Assembly: GCA_025531455.1 (NCBI GenBank)
Contig: JAMYHL010000030.1
Coordinates: forward strand, 1-64,000
Direction: 5' to 3'
Length of the DNA: 64,000 nucleotides
Source of the DNA: Apiotrichum sp. Y4204
Taxonomy: Eukaryota > Basidiomycota > Tremellomycetes > Trichosporonales > Trichosporonaceae
Shown here: positions 31,201-42,464 of the stretch, piece by piece
Position numbering within the stretch: position 1 is the first letter of the stretch
Layout: each line of letters opens with the position of its first letter
Position numbers and translations under genes: made by a program
The notes under the pieces: model-generated
What the model saw: the letters and a program-made list of their open reading frames with translations, nothing else
Told to the model about the DNA's origin: nothing
Databases searched by the model: none

Positions 31201-31734
31201 CAGCACGTAGTGTGGCGTGGCGCTGGCGAGGATGGCGATGGCGGTGGTGGGTGATGGCAAAGAATGGAGAGAGAATAGAACGGGTGTTGAGAGCGGGGTA
31301 CACGTCGAGCACGGGTAAAAGCACAAGCACAAGAGATAGTGGGTGCTGAATGGAGGGTTGAGAGACAGTATACTCGATGGGGAGGTGGGTGGCGGGCTAG
31401 TCGAGAGAGCAGAGATAATGGCCAGCGGAATGCAAGCAAGGGTAGATGCCTGTTGCAGCAGGAGGGCAGGAAGTGCAGGAAGTCTACGTGCTACGGGCTG
31501 GACAGTATACGAGTACGAGACAACGCAGCACTATGCAGTCAGCCGGCCCTGTTTGCAGGAGCAGAGGCGGAGCCGCGATGCGATGCGGTTTGCACTGTGG
31601 CCGCCGAGCTGGGGCAAAACGGGCGACGTGGGCGGAACGGCAGCGACGAGAGACCCAGGGCAACAGCCATGCAGCATGCAGCAAGACCGCGGCACGACGG
31701 CACGACGGCACGACGAGCAAAGGGAATTAGAAGT

Positions 31735-31750
31735 AAAAAAAAAAAAAAAA

Positions 31751-31788
<38 letters not shown>
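31735..31788. repeat. 54-nt A tract interrupted by one C
   Basis: Sixteen A, one C at 31751, then 37 A. It is preceded by a GGCACGAC triplet repeat (about 31690-31715). Confidence 0.95.
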
Positions 31789-31789
<1 letters not shown>

Positions 31790-32910
31790 CCCATACGGCT
31801 GCGAGGGACGACGCCGAGGGCGGCTAGCCGCGATAACGCGGCGCGCGGCGGCGAACAAAACGAACAAAAACTCTTTCTCTGCGCTCACGCGGGGTCATCT
31901 ACCTCGGTGTCATTCTTGTCTCGCCCCCGGTTTCCCTTTGTCCCCGTGCCCCCGTGCCCCGTACGCCAGCGTAATGCGCTACATACTCGGTCCTCGGACC
32001 TGAAGAACGCAGCTAGTGCAGCTGCCGAAAAAACCAGAAGCCGGGGCTGGCGGAATGCTATCGCGCAGATGAGACGAGGCACTGCGAGGGCTCACGTTGT
32101 ACGGTGCCCAGGGGTGCGAAGATCCCACACTATCAGCATCCCGTGTCGGGGCCCTCGGTGGGGAAACTGGGGGTGTGGGAGACTGGGAACCTGAGATCCT
32201 GAGAGCTTTTACGGCGCCACCGCGAGCTTGCGGGGCATGGAAAGCGCGGGGCAAGACTATACTCTAAGGATCAAGGCCTCTCCATAGCTCCATAGGCTCC
32301 CGGACTGCTCGTCGCCAGCCTCGGTGTGCGTCCCTGGCTGACGTGGGGGTAAGAGTATGATCAATACGTATGACTACACTACACTCCCCGCACCCCGCAA
32401 CGCGCACCCCTGAGGGGTAAGCCGCAGCCGCGTCCACCATCTCGCTCTGGCGCGCACCCATCGCCATCAGTCATAGACCTACAGTCCTACCGATCCTATC
32501 CCGATGTTCATGCGCCTGCATCACCGGTCAGCTGCCGTCGCGGACGGCCATGTCCGGATAGGTGCGCCCGCGTACCTTGCGCTTGTATTATGACTGGAAA
32601 TAGCATGAGAGCATGAGATCATGAGAGCATGCGAGTTGGAGGATAAGGGCATGAGGCACTCGTCAGCCAAAATGCCAAGGGGCATCACAGATCACAAATC
32701 TCAGATATGCATTAGCAGTGGAAATCCTAGTATTGTATCCATCGCGGTGTTGGCGGGGGTTATTGTTGCACTGTTGTTCCTGTTTACTTCCTTTTGGTTT
32801 TTTTTTTTTCTGTTCATTGTTTTGTTTGGCATGTATATCATTTCCTTTTGGTTTTCCTTTCTAATGGGGTTTTCTATTTTGCCCAAATCCCTCAATTCGC
32901 TCGTCATGTC

Positions 32911-32936
32911 TTTTTTTTTTTTTTTTTTTTTTTTTT
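32911..32936. repeat. 26-nt T tract
   Basis: Uninterrupted T run. On the minus strand it is an A tail following sequence ending GGCCCGGAAAATAACC. Confidence 0.95.
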
Positions 32937-35900
32937 GGTTATTTTCCGGGCCACAGAACCCTCTCTGCTCTGATGCCTTGTAAGTCCTCCTTATTCTCCC
33001 CCTGTGCCGTCCACACTATTCCCACAATTTCCTTGATTCTTGAGCTTGTTCTTCCCCTCTTCGGTGTCCCCGTGCTCTCCTTGGTCCGGGGTTTCCCCAC
33101 AACTCGTGCCCCCCGGTGTCTCCGTGTTCCCCTCCCCGCCCCACAGGCCCCGCCCCGGTGCGCCAGGGGCCCAGGGGTCCAAAGGGCTGGGTATTCCGGA
33201 TTACCTAACCCACGGTCCACGAGTTTTATGCCCGTGCCTCCGCACACGTCATCATTCACGCGATCGGGGGACTGTTCTGGTTCCTGGTGTGTTCAATTTT
33301 CCCTAGGCTTGGCCTGGACTTTTGCTGTCCTGGAAAAACAAGAGTGGGTCCAGTCTTGTCGCCGTTGACATGTGGGACATGGTTCTTGCTAGTTTGATGT
33401 TTTACTCGTTTCGATCAGGCCAAGAATCACAGGCAACACCGGATGGCGTGGCAGCGGGTGGCAAGCCGGCAAGCCTGCGCTAGTAGATTCACGGCGGGGT
33501 GTCACACTCCACGTTTATCCCTTGGTCTCTTGATCTCTAGGTATCCTGAAGCTCGGTCTGGCTTCGATAACGACTAGCAGGCTCATAAACTCTGCGCTCC
33601 CTGTGTCTGCGGGTGCATCGTCGCCACAGGGTCGATTGTGTCAGTGACGGTGAGTCGCCCGGCCGCGAGGCAAGGCTTCTCGGCGTCTAGATCCTCGGAT
33701 CATCTCACACGAACGACCAGGGAATGATTTGGGAGCAACATCACATACCTCAACCCACTGTTAAGCGTGCTAGCCGACCCACTATGATAGCATCAATGAG
33801 ACACTGTGGCCGGCATGGAGCCATCGTTGCGACGTTTTGGGCTGCAGCGACAGGGTGGTGCAGCGACAGGGTTGAGTCGGTGGACACGCCCGCCTCGGCG
33901 CTGCACGGGGATCCCGGATGCAACAATGATGGTGCAATGCTGAATACATGCGTTTGTTTGCAGCAAAACCCAACGCGCTTACTCCCCCCTCGCTCGGCGC
34001 TCGTCCAATGCGACGTTATATGTCTCCACAACAATCAAACTTTGATTATCGCGCAGCATTGAGGAATATAAACCTAGTCTCTACGGTAGGTGCCATACGC
34101 CAATCGACATTACAATCGGCACATAGCATCATTAATACAGATCCGCCATGTGCGCGATTTTCCACTAATGCACCAAAAACATGCCTTTAGGACGTCATTT
34201 CATTACCCGACCCCAGCCCTACAGATCGAGGACAATCAAACAATCAAAACGTCAGCCAGCATCAATCCGCTAACGAAACAGCGATGTCATCGGGCAAAGA
34301 TGCCGGTGGGGGTGCAATCAGCTTGATCTCGCAGCCCGCTCCTCCAGATCCGTGCACTAGTCACTTCAGATGCCCAGCTTGCTAAGATTGCCCAGGTTGC
34401 ACGTTTGTGGCAGGCAGCGCTGCGCGCAGCAGGTACATACATTACAGTAGCCAGCATACCCCCGGCCAGTGCGGCCAGTGGTGCAGATGGGCGTATGTGG
34501 CAGCCACGGCATGTGGCGCGACGAACGGGACGCACCCCCGTTCCTTGGTGGCAGCACCACAACAAAGCCATTAACGCAGAGCCCGATATAGCACGGTGCA
34601 ATCCCATGTCCGCGAGTCTAACAGCTATTATCTACTGGGTCTGATCACTGGAGTCGCTAGATTCCATTCCCGCGGCCAGCGGAAGCGCGGGAGTCGTGGG
34701 ATCGTGGGATATGTGGGATCATGGCCTGGCTACTATGTCCGGGGCCCGTCGGCGCGCGGGAAGACGACCCACTGGTGAGACACAGGTGGCTGCGGCTGGG
34801 GCTGCGACCGGCGTTGCGAAAATACGGAATGGGATCTTTCTCTCGTTGTAGTGCGACCGCCTGGGGTCCTCGGTCCTCGGTCATGCTCGGTCATGGAATG
34901 GGGGATTGTGGTGGAGGGGTATGTGGGTCGCGGAGTCTTGATTCTCTATCAATGGCTCGTGGCTCATACAGAGGTGGGGGTGGCTGACCTCTGACCCACT
35001 CGCGCGATAAGAATACCAGCACTATCCCGTATCGCGACGCGAGAAGCGAGAAAGGGATAAGCGGCCAACCACCGTACACAGCGAGCATAACGAGGTGCGA
35101 TAGCGATCTCACAATCTCGCAATCTTGCGATCGGATCACAAACAAGCGCTCGGTCCTCGGTCTTCTCACCGAACCAGCGACCGATATGGCGACTCCGGAC
35201 ACTCACTCCGAGGAGTCGCCGCTCATTTGCGGTTTCCTGGGAATGGAATCTGGGCTGTAGGGAGGCTCACAGCTACTGAATGGGATCACTGTGGCATCAT
35301 ACCTTTGCTTGTCGGCTTGCGGGGTGTGGAACGTGGCGCCGCCGCCATGTACCATGCCACGATCCATGCCTCGCCGCCATACTGTACTTTCGTTTGTGGC
35401 GGCCTGTGTCACTTGCGTCTTGTTCAATACGAGGGGCAATTTGGTCTCACTGCCATCTGATGGTTTGCAGCGCGAGTCACGCACTGTGCAGAACGGTGTT
35501 GCAGCTTGGTAGGTGTGTGTGAAGGCTCTGGGTTCGTGACAGGGGATAGCCATTGATCGGGTCCTCAATGGAGTTCACTAGCAAAACAAAACACAAGAAG
35601 TCGGGATAGTTCAAAGGGGATTGTCAGCTTCATGGGGAGGGGTAAGCGTCATGGGCGGTGTGAACGCGGAACAGGAGTCTCCACCATTGCTCGCTTCTAC
35701 CAGAATCCAAGTTGTCGCCATGATCCCTGATCCCCTCGACCCACTCTTCATCACGCACTAGACAGAATCCCCACGGGCTACCACGCTACCACGATCCTCA
35801 CGATCCTTAACTATTCCTTGATCCTCGATCCTCAATCCGCGATCCTTCCCTGCAGCGCACGACGTCTGGTTAGTCACTCCCCGAGTGGTAGTGAGTAAAA

Positions 35901-36462
35901 ACTAGCCGTAGCCATCGTTAGTATCCTCAAAGCCGTAGCAGTAGCCGAAGCAGTAGGAGCCATACCACGAATAGCACGAATAGCTCCGGATCGGACCGGG
36001 GAGACCCTCGATCCTGGGACACTGAGAGTCGCTAACAGATTTAGAAGAACAAAGTCGTTAGTCACCCGCCCGTTAGTCTCTCATTGGTCTCGTGGATCCC
36101 TTTCATCGCCACCCTCTCAGCCGTCATCAGCTCCTCGATACAGCCGCGGCACCGCGGCTCACGCCGTAGCTCCGATCCCACTCGCGTAGTGTGGTCCCTT
36201 GGAGTTGGAGTTCTCAACAATAACATAATAGTGACATATAGAGATACAATTACCCAGCCCAGGTGCGCCCCGGCACTCTGGAACACTAATGGTGCTAACT
36301 GTGCTAATGACCACACGACACCGCTGCCCACAGCCGTAGCGTCCGTCACTCGCGACTGATCCGGATCGAGGCGTGTCTAGAGCCGAGACTCGCGGGGGCT
36401 CGGACTGGCGTCGGCCGTCGCTGCCCAGCTTCGAGTTCGAGACCGGCTGTCGGATGGCGGAT

Positions 36463-36495
36463 GTCGGTCGTCGGTCGTCTGTCGTCGGTCGTCGG
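36463..36495. repeat. GTCGGTC/GTCGTC simple repeat
   Basis: Imperfect tandem GTCGGTC and GTC units. Confidence 0.75.
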
Positions 36496-38028
36496 ACTTT
36501 CTCGGATACGGCTGATGGCTAGTTCAACCTCTTTCTTTTTCTTATTGCACTCGTCGGTATACCCAACACCTCCAACCATCGTAGCAGTGGTGCCTAATGG
36601 TTTAGCGGTGAATAGACCTACAGTTTACTGTTTCATTGCGTCATATAACCCTTACCTATTGCCGTGTCCGGACACGGCTAATTGATTTGTGTCTTCAGAC
36701 GCCACAGGCTGCTGCAAAGCACACCACGAGTCGTACCAGACGAGGCTGGTCGACAGCAGTAAACACAAAAGAATAAGTTTTATATTTTCTAATCTGTCAC
36801 CGTCCGCAAGCTGTCCTCAAGCTGTCGGCGCGCTTGGAGCTCTGGCCAAAGTACAACTACTGTATTCTGAACATAAGCTCCTTGGTGCCTCACTGCCACA
36901 TTCGATTCCAGACTCATATTCCAGCAACCAGACCGCCGTTTCAGTGCCTATTAGAATCTCGGCAATAGTCAAGACAGAAGACAATAGATGCGCCGCGCAG
37001 CGCGCAGCACGATATCCCCGCAACAGTTCACCGCTGTCGCCCCGGAGCGCAGCGCCGCTGAGCCTGGCTAGCCTGGGCTCGCTGCCTCCATGCCGATCCG
37101 GCGACGACGATCAAGGCACATCTGTACCATATGCGGAGGTTTAAGGCTTGGCTAGGAACCGCTGCGGTCATGTGAGGTAGGCCGTACGCGGTACTCGGTA
37201 CTCGATACCCGCGAACCATGCTTGCCGGTGGATTTTTCCGCAGTGGACGGTACGCATGTACCCGGAGGTGGGCAGGAGCAAAAGAGCACGTCATGGTATC
37301 GCTTATTGATCTACTGATGCAAGAAAGAAAGAGTGGCAGGTGACCGGAACGTTGCTGATGAATCCCATCCGCACGCTGATCATCGATCACGGATCGACAG
37401 GGCAAGGGGCTAGATGCGAGATGCGCAAGATGGCCGGCTCCCATCGACTCCACTTGTCGAACATGTCCTGGGTCTGGGTCTTATACTTGTTCTGCTATTG
37501 GACTTGCTCATATGTCCTCTTCTGTCCTCGTCTCGTGATGGATGTCTCCGCGGCTGCGTCACTGCCCGCGCGTCATTGCCCCACACTTTTGGCCCATCGC
37601 TTGGCGGAGCCTTACAGTGTCTTACAGCGACGTCGGCCATGTTGCCCAGACACGGGGACAGTAGGCCGTACGTTATCGATATCGTTATCGGTGAATTCTC
37701 CGCAGAGCAACGCTTTAGGTCAGGTTCAGTTATGTACTGTAAGTGAGTTGCGGCTAGACTCTACTGGCGGCTGTTGACACTGGACACGTAGCGCGTACGA
37801 TATCTTCACGCGTAGAATATCTACATGAGGTTTTGCCTACGTTTTCCCGGAGCAGAGAGGGACCGGATATGGGTCACGGACATCGGGTTCTCGGATTTAC
37901 GTGCATCGACATACATGCTTCAGACTACTTTCGATTTGTGCTTTTTCCGTTTAGTGTTGTTCTACAGGCCATGGATGCTCTCAACTAGACTTGCTCAGGA
38001 GAGAGGGAGCACCCTTGCGGACGTGCTC

Positions 38029-39591
38029 TTACTCCTGCGCGTCGACCCACTCGGGGAGCCACTGCTCCCAGCCGGCCCACGCGCCGTCGGGGTGGTACGC
38101 CTCGTCGTGGGGCTTCTTGTGCTTGTGGGGCGGGCAGAGGACGCGGTCGAGGGTGTGCCACGCGCCGTTGCGCGCGGGGATGTCGATAATCTTGGCCTCT
38201 ACGTCGTTCACCTTGATCGACGTCTTGGTCGCGCCTGTGCTGTCAGTGACCTGTGTGCTGTTTCTCAACCCACCCTCAATGGGGATAACGACCGTCTTGT
38301 CGAGGACAACCTTGAGCTTGTAGTCCTTGCCGAGTCCCGAGGCGACCTCGATCTCGCGGTGGAAGCTGGGGTCGTCGTCCTCGAACGTCGTGAGTCCCTT
38401 GCGGTCGTGGCCCTTCTTCTCGTGGTGCACCAGCTCGGCGTGGATGAGCGTGTGCGGCACATAGTGGTACTTGAGGAGAGCGCCGAGACAGCGGCGGCCG
38501 AACGGGCTGAAGAGGAACATGTGGAGGCGCGGGGGGAGGGCCTCCCACGCGTCGTTGCTCGGCGCAAAGAGCGTCGCGAGCGGCGTGCCGTGGCTGGAGC
38601 CGGACCCCTTCCCGGAATCCTTCATGCTGTTGTGCTTGTGTCCCTTGCACTTGCCGTGGTAGTCTACAAAGTCGCGGCCGTGCACAGCCTGGATAGCGCT
38701 CGAGGTGGTAGCAAAGTACTTTGGCATGAAGAACAGGCCGTCAAAGATACTGCCGGGAGGGAGGAGGGGGTGGTTGATCTCGTGGAGCTTGCCGTTGTCG
38801 GCATCGTTGGAGCTCTCGACCCGAGCGTAGAAGTTGACAACGACGCTGGGGGGAACAAGGTGCTTTTGGAGGTGGATGCGGCGGGCGAGTCCATCGGCAC
38901 TTCCATCGTGCGGGAGAAGGCAGGTAGCGACGGTCGAGTTCTGCGCGAGCTGCGGACCCGTCATCTCAAGAGGGAGCGTGTGGTACTGCAGCACGGCGCG
39001 AACAATCTTCTTGAAAATCTCGCGGCGCCGCTTCTTGTCCTTGTCGCCGCCGCCCTTGCCCTTCTGTGTGCGGAAGATGTGGTCGTCTTCCTCCTCTGTG
39101 TCGTCGTTGTCCTCCATCATGGCCGGCTCGGTCTCAAGCACATGCGAGATGCGGTCCAGTGTCTGGGATGTTAGAGACAGGCACAAATGAATCCTCCGCA
39201 ACTCACAGGATAGTTGCCGTCGTCAAAGTTCAGGTCGCCGTTGAACCAGTTGGTGTCCACGAGGGAGTCCTCGTCGTCATCGTGGTGACGCTTAAGGCCG
39301 TCATTGTTGACAGCGAAGAAAGTGATCATAGCCTTTGACTTGTCGAGCTCCTTGATCGTCGTCTCTTCAAACTGCTGTCAACATCCAATCGCCAGTAACA
39401 CCCACCTTGAGGATCTTGACGAGCTTCGAGTACTTGTCGTCGTTCTTGATCTTGCCCCAGATCGTGCCTCCGCCAGCTCCATCGGTGTTGATCACGCTCT
39501 GCGCATTGTCAAATGCCCAGTTTGCGGCATTGTCAATCACCGACGCATGCAGCAGCGGTACGAGGGGGAGCGCGAGGAGGTGTAGACGCAT
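38029..39591 (-). CDS. secreted fasciclin (FAS1) repeat protein
   Basis: Exons 39591-39406, 39371-39207 and 39162-38029 give 494 residues; all junctions are phase 0. The first acceptor is a tandem CAGCAG, so one Gln may be added (39374). A signal peptide is visible (MRLHLLALPLVPLLHASV). Two FAS1-like units follow: the first has SKAMITFFAVNNDGLKR, the second TPLATLFAPSNDAWEALP and a later IDIPARNGAWHTLDRVL, the usual end motif of FAS1. A Lys/Asp/Glu-rich linker lies between them. There is no GPI-type or membrane C-terminus, so it is probably secreted or vacuolar. FAS1 proteins mediate adhesion or matrix contacts; the ligand is unknown. A TATATATA box lies about 50 bases upstream. Confidence 0.85.
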
Positions 39592-39642
39592 CGTGATAGT
39601 GGCGAGAATGCGATACCCACAATACAGGGTAGTTGGAGCCCG

Positions 39643-39650
39643 TATATATA
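39643..39650 (-). promoter_or_regulatory. TATA box of the FAS1 gene
   Basis: TATATATA, 52 bases upstream of the minus-strand ATG at 39591. Confidence 0.6.
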
Positions 39651-39964
39651 CGTCCTTGTGGGAGGTACTTCTCCTCGCAACACGATCGCAATCACATGAC
39701 GATTTTCCCATCTACCCTTTTGCTATGATGATGATGGTTTCTGAACTCGGCGAAAACTCGGTCAACAGTCATGACGACGATTGCACTGGCACTACTTTGG
39801 TCGGCACATGTGTCTCTCCCTCGCGCCATTCCTCTCGTTCCTCTCGGCGCACAGCTGTCTGTGTCGGCCCATCGACTGTTCGGCGCCATTGTCGGCTCCA
39901 ACTCTTCCAGCACCAGCGTCGGGACCGACTTGCTAGGGAGCGTCGAGAACGCTGTCTCCTGCAT

Positions 39965-40313
39965 ATGGGTTTTGATGGGCCGCGCGTTGTGGTCATCGCA
40001 GCTCTAGATCAGTACTGTATGATGCTGCGGGAACAGGACGGTATGACGTCACCGCAATCGGGGGACTGGAATCAATTGACTTGAGTGGCACATCTCGGAG
40101 TGGTGTTCGCAAGCAGATATCTCGTTCCACCAGAGTGGCTTGTGTTAAGTGTCTCTACTCACAATAGTCGACGACTAACCTCCAATAGCAACGACAAGTG
40201 AGGTAGAGAGAGTTGCCGACGGAAGCTGGGTGTTATCGACAACAGGCGAGGGCATTGACAGTTGCAGTTCGCCAGATCCAATACCCCGTGCGAATATGAG
40301 GTCTGCAAATTGA
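39965..40313 (+). CDS. possible small spliced protein (weak)
   Basis: Exon 39965-40040 and exon 40189-40313 join in phase through an intron with donor GTATGA, branch GACTAAC and acceptor AATAG. They give 66 residues with fragments such as GFDGPRVVVIAALDQYCMM and SEVERVADGSWVLSTTGEG. It has no recognised domain. A competing frame, 39771-40007, starts with a hydrophobic leader (MTTIALALLWSAHVSLPRA). I cannot tell which, if either, is expressed. Confidence 0.18.
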
Positions 40314-42464
40314 AGTCCTGTTCATCTACACTCACTACTCACAGTTCTTCCCACTCGGACTCTGCTCTGACTGGTACTAACAATCCAATCTAATCCAGTT
40401 CAAGAATCCAGCCCTTGTCTTTAAAAATTCTAGAGGATCGAGGACCCAGCGTCCCAAAGCATGCACCACACGCCAGTGACACATGGGGCGCAGGGCCGAT
40501 CCCCGATCGCCAAGGCCAGGGGCGATCTGCAGGTACTCGAGTACTCGAGTAGCGCGTCTGTGGCCCGAACCGTGCGTCGCCCGGATTCTGACCGTTACTG
40601 TGACCCATCGATGTCGCTGAATGGACAATGAATCGAAAGGGTGTTCCAGGAAGGGGACGTTTGAGATGGGGGTGGAGAGAACTGACGGCCTGACGGTGAA
40701 GATACAAGTCGAAGCGGTAAGGTCTGGGCTTTAATGTGCGCCCATTTTAAAGTGCCGGCCATTGGATCCTTGGATCCTTGGAGTTTGGAGTTTGGAGTTT
40801 GTGGACCATAACGTGTGAGATGCGAGGGCAAGTGCGGTCGAGAGGCGATCAGAACGCTGCGTGACCCTTTCGGATCACCCCTGAAGATCCGTGCTTTGTC
40901 GCATCTGCTGATCGACCGAAGCTGATCCACCCTCGTGTCGCGTTGAGTCTCTTGCCTTCTGTGAAAAGCTCCAAGGCGAACACCTGGTGAGCAAACAGTT
41001 GTCACGACTCACGCCAGCCCTCCTTTGCTTTCTCTCCATCTCTATCGTTATCCCCCAGCGCCCTCTACCCTCGGTATCCTAGCTATCCTCACCTCTGGCC
41101 ACGCGATACGCAAAAGGGGCGCACGCACTTTGTGCACTCATCTCATCTTCCAGTGCCTCCCCTCTTTTCATCCCGACAAGGCAGAAGCGCAGAAACAATG
41201 TGCGCCACATGAAGCCGTGATCCCGAGGAATGGCCACTCGACTGCCCCGTTTCCGTATGGGTCGACGTGACTGCGAGATCTACACGGAAAAGCGACAGAA
41301 AGGACCCACAAGGCCACAAGATATCAAGGACAGCATAGCAGTACAAGCCGCAGAGCGCGTAGAGAATGGAGCGAGCACGCCAAAGCGGATGGAAGCCTTG
41401 CATGGCCTTGCACCCTCAGCCTTCTAGATTCCAGGTGTGTCACTACTGGCTCCCAGTCCTCCCCGTTCCAGGCAAATCCCAGACCCACTCTTGAGCCTCC
41501 CTCAGCTTGACCTCTAGGCCCTCCCCCGTTCCTTCTATTTGTGTTCCACGATCACCCATCTCCCAGGCTCATCACAGTCAGCGCCCGACCCACAGACCCA
41601 GGGCAGGCGACCTCCTGCGCCGAGGAGCACGTCGTGCCAGGTCCCGTGGAGTACTCGGGTCGCAATTAACGGCGAGGTGTGTGCTGGAGCGCTGAGAGCA
41701 CGGACACTGTTGTCCACAACGGGTCAATGTGCCCACTGCTTGACGCCTGTGTGCATGCAAACATGGCGAGAACTCGGCCGACTCGGCAGAGCAGCTCGGC
41801 AGCTCGGCATGCAGGAAGGGCAGGGACAGTAGACCTGCAGACCTACAGGGTGCGAGTCCCCACTTGGAGGATCTGAGGCCTGGCGACGACCGAGGCGCGA
41901 GGAACGATGGCTGATTGCCGCCATGGCAGGTATGTCTGTGCAGTGCAGGGAACGTCCAACAGGAGAGACACTGACGCTGACAGAAGGGGTGTTGCTGCGC
42001 GCTGCGGGCGTTGACGACATTCTCAACCACCAAGCAAAAGGGGGGGAAGGAGAATCGCGTCGCTGGTCTGGATCGCCGAGGGCAATATTCGCTGTAACTG
42101 CCTTCCTCTTCATCTTCCTCATCGTCCTCGACTCGTTTCTCATCGTCCTCGCATCCTCGCGTCCGGGCTCCATCGCCGCCTCTTCCTCGCCTCTATACCC
42201 CGCCCGCCCTTCCCCATGTAGCGGGGGCGCCGTCACCATCGTCATCGCCAGGCCCGACGTGCAAGCCAGCACACACACACTCCTTCTCGTTCACTGACCC
42301 ATGCTTGGCATGACGTTCGACTTTGGTTCTCGCTCCTTATAATCCATCACGTAGCACCAAGGCATCACCATTCATCACAGTCACGCAGCATCCTCGTTCC
42401 CCGACTTGCTCCAGTATCTCGCCCTCAACCCCGCCCTCGTCACCCCTATTTACTTGCGGCCAGG

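Larger units (their letters stand above)
27543..38028. other. 10.5-kb region without convincing genes
   Basis: No frame has convincing protein character. About 27600-31400 is purine-rich on plus and carries two consensus donors on the minus strand (GTGAGTAT at 30436, GTGAGTTT at 29365), suggesting spliced leader or non-coding transcripts reading toward the Ecl1-type gene. The middle contains long A and T tracts (31735-31788, 32911-32936). The right part (33.4-38.0 kb) is mixed sequence with short simple repeats such as the GTCGGTC run near 36463-36495 and GATCCTC repeats near 35790-35850. No tRNA, 5S rRNA or snRNA was recognised. Confidence 0.5.
39592..42464. other. divergent intergenic region, 2.9 kb
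   Basis: Between the FAS1 gene (minus) and the gene at 42465 (plus). It holds the TATA box, one weak spliced small frame (39965-40313), a TTTGGAG repeat near 40780-40800 and a pyrimidine-rich stretch at about 42080-42450 typical of a leader. Confidence 0.5.

Noticed and set aside
31343..32194. Plus-strand frame of 283 codons containing a long Lys run
   Set aside because: The Lys run is just the A tract; the rest has no protein-like composition and starts without a good context.
41923..42297. Plus-strand frame of 124 codons with one hydrophobic stretch
   Set aside because: The hydrophobic part comes from the C/T-rich leader of the 42465 gene; no other support.
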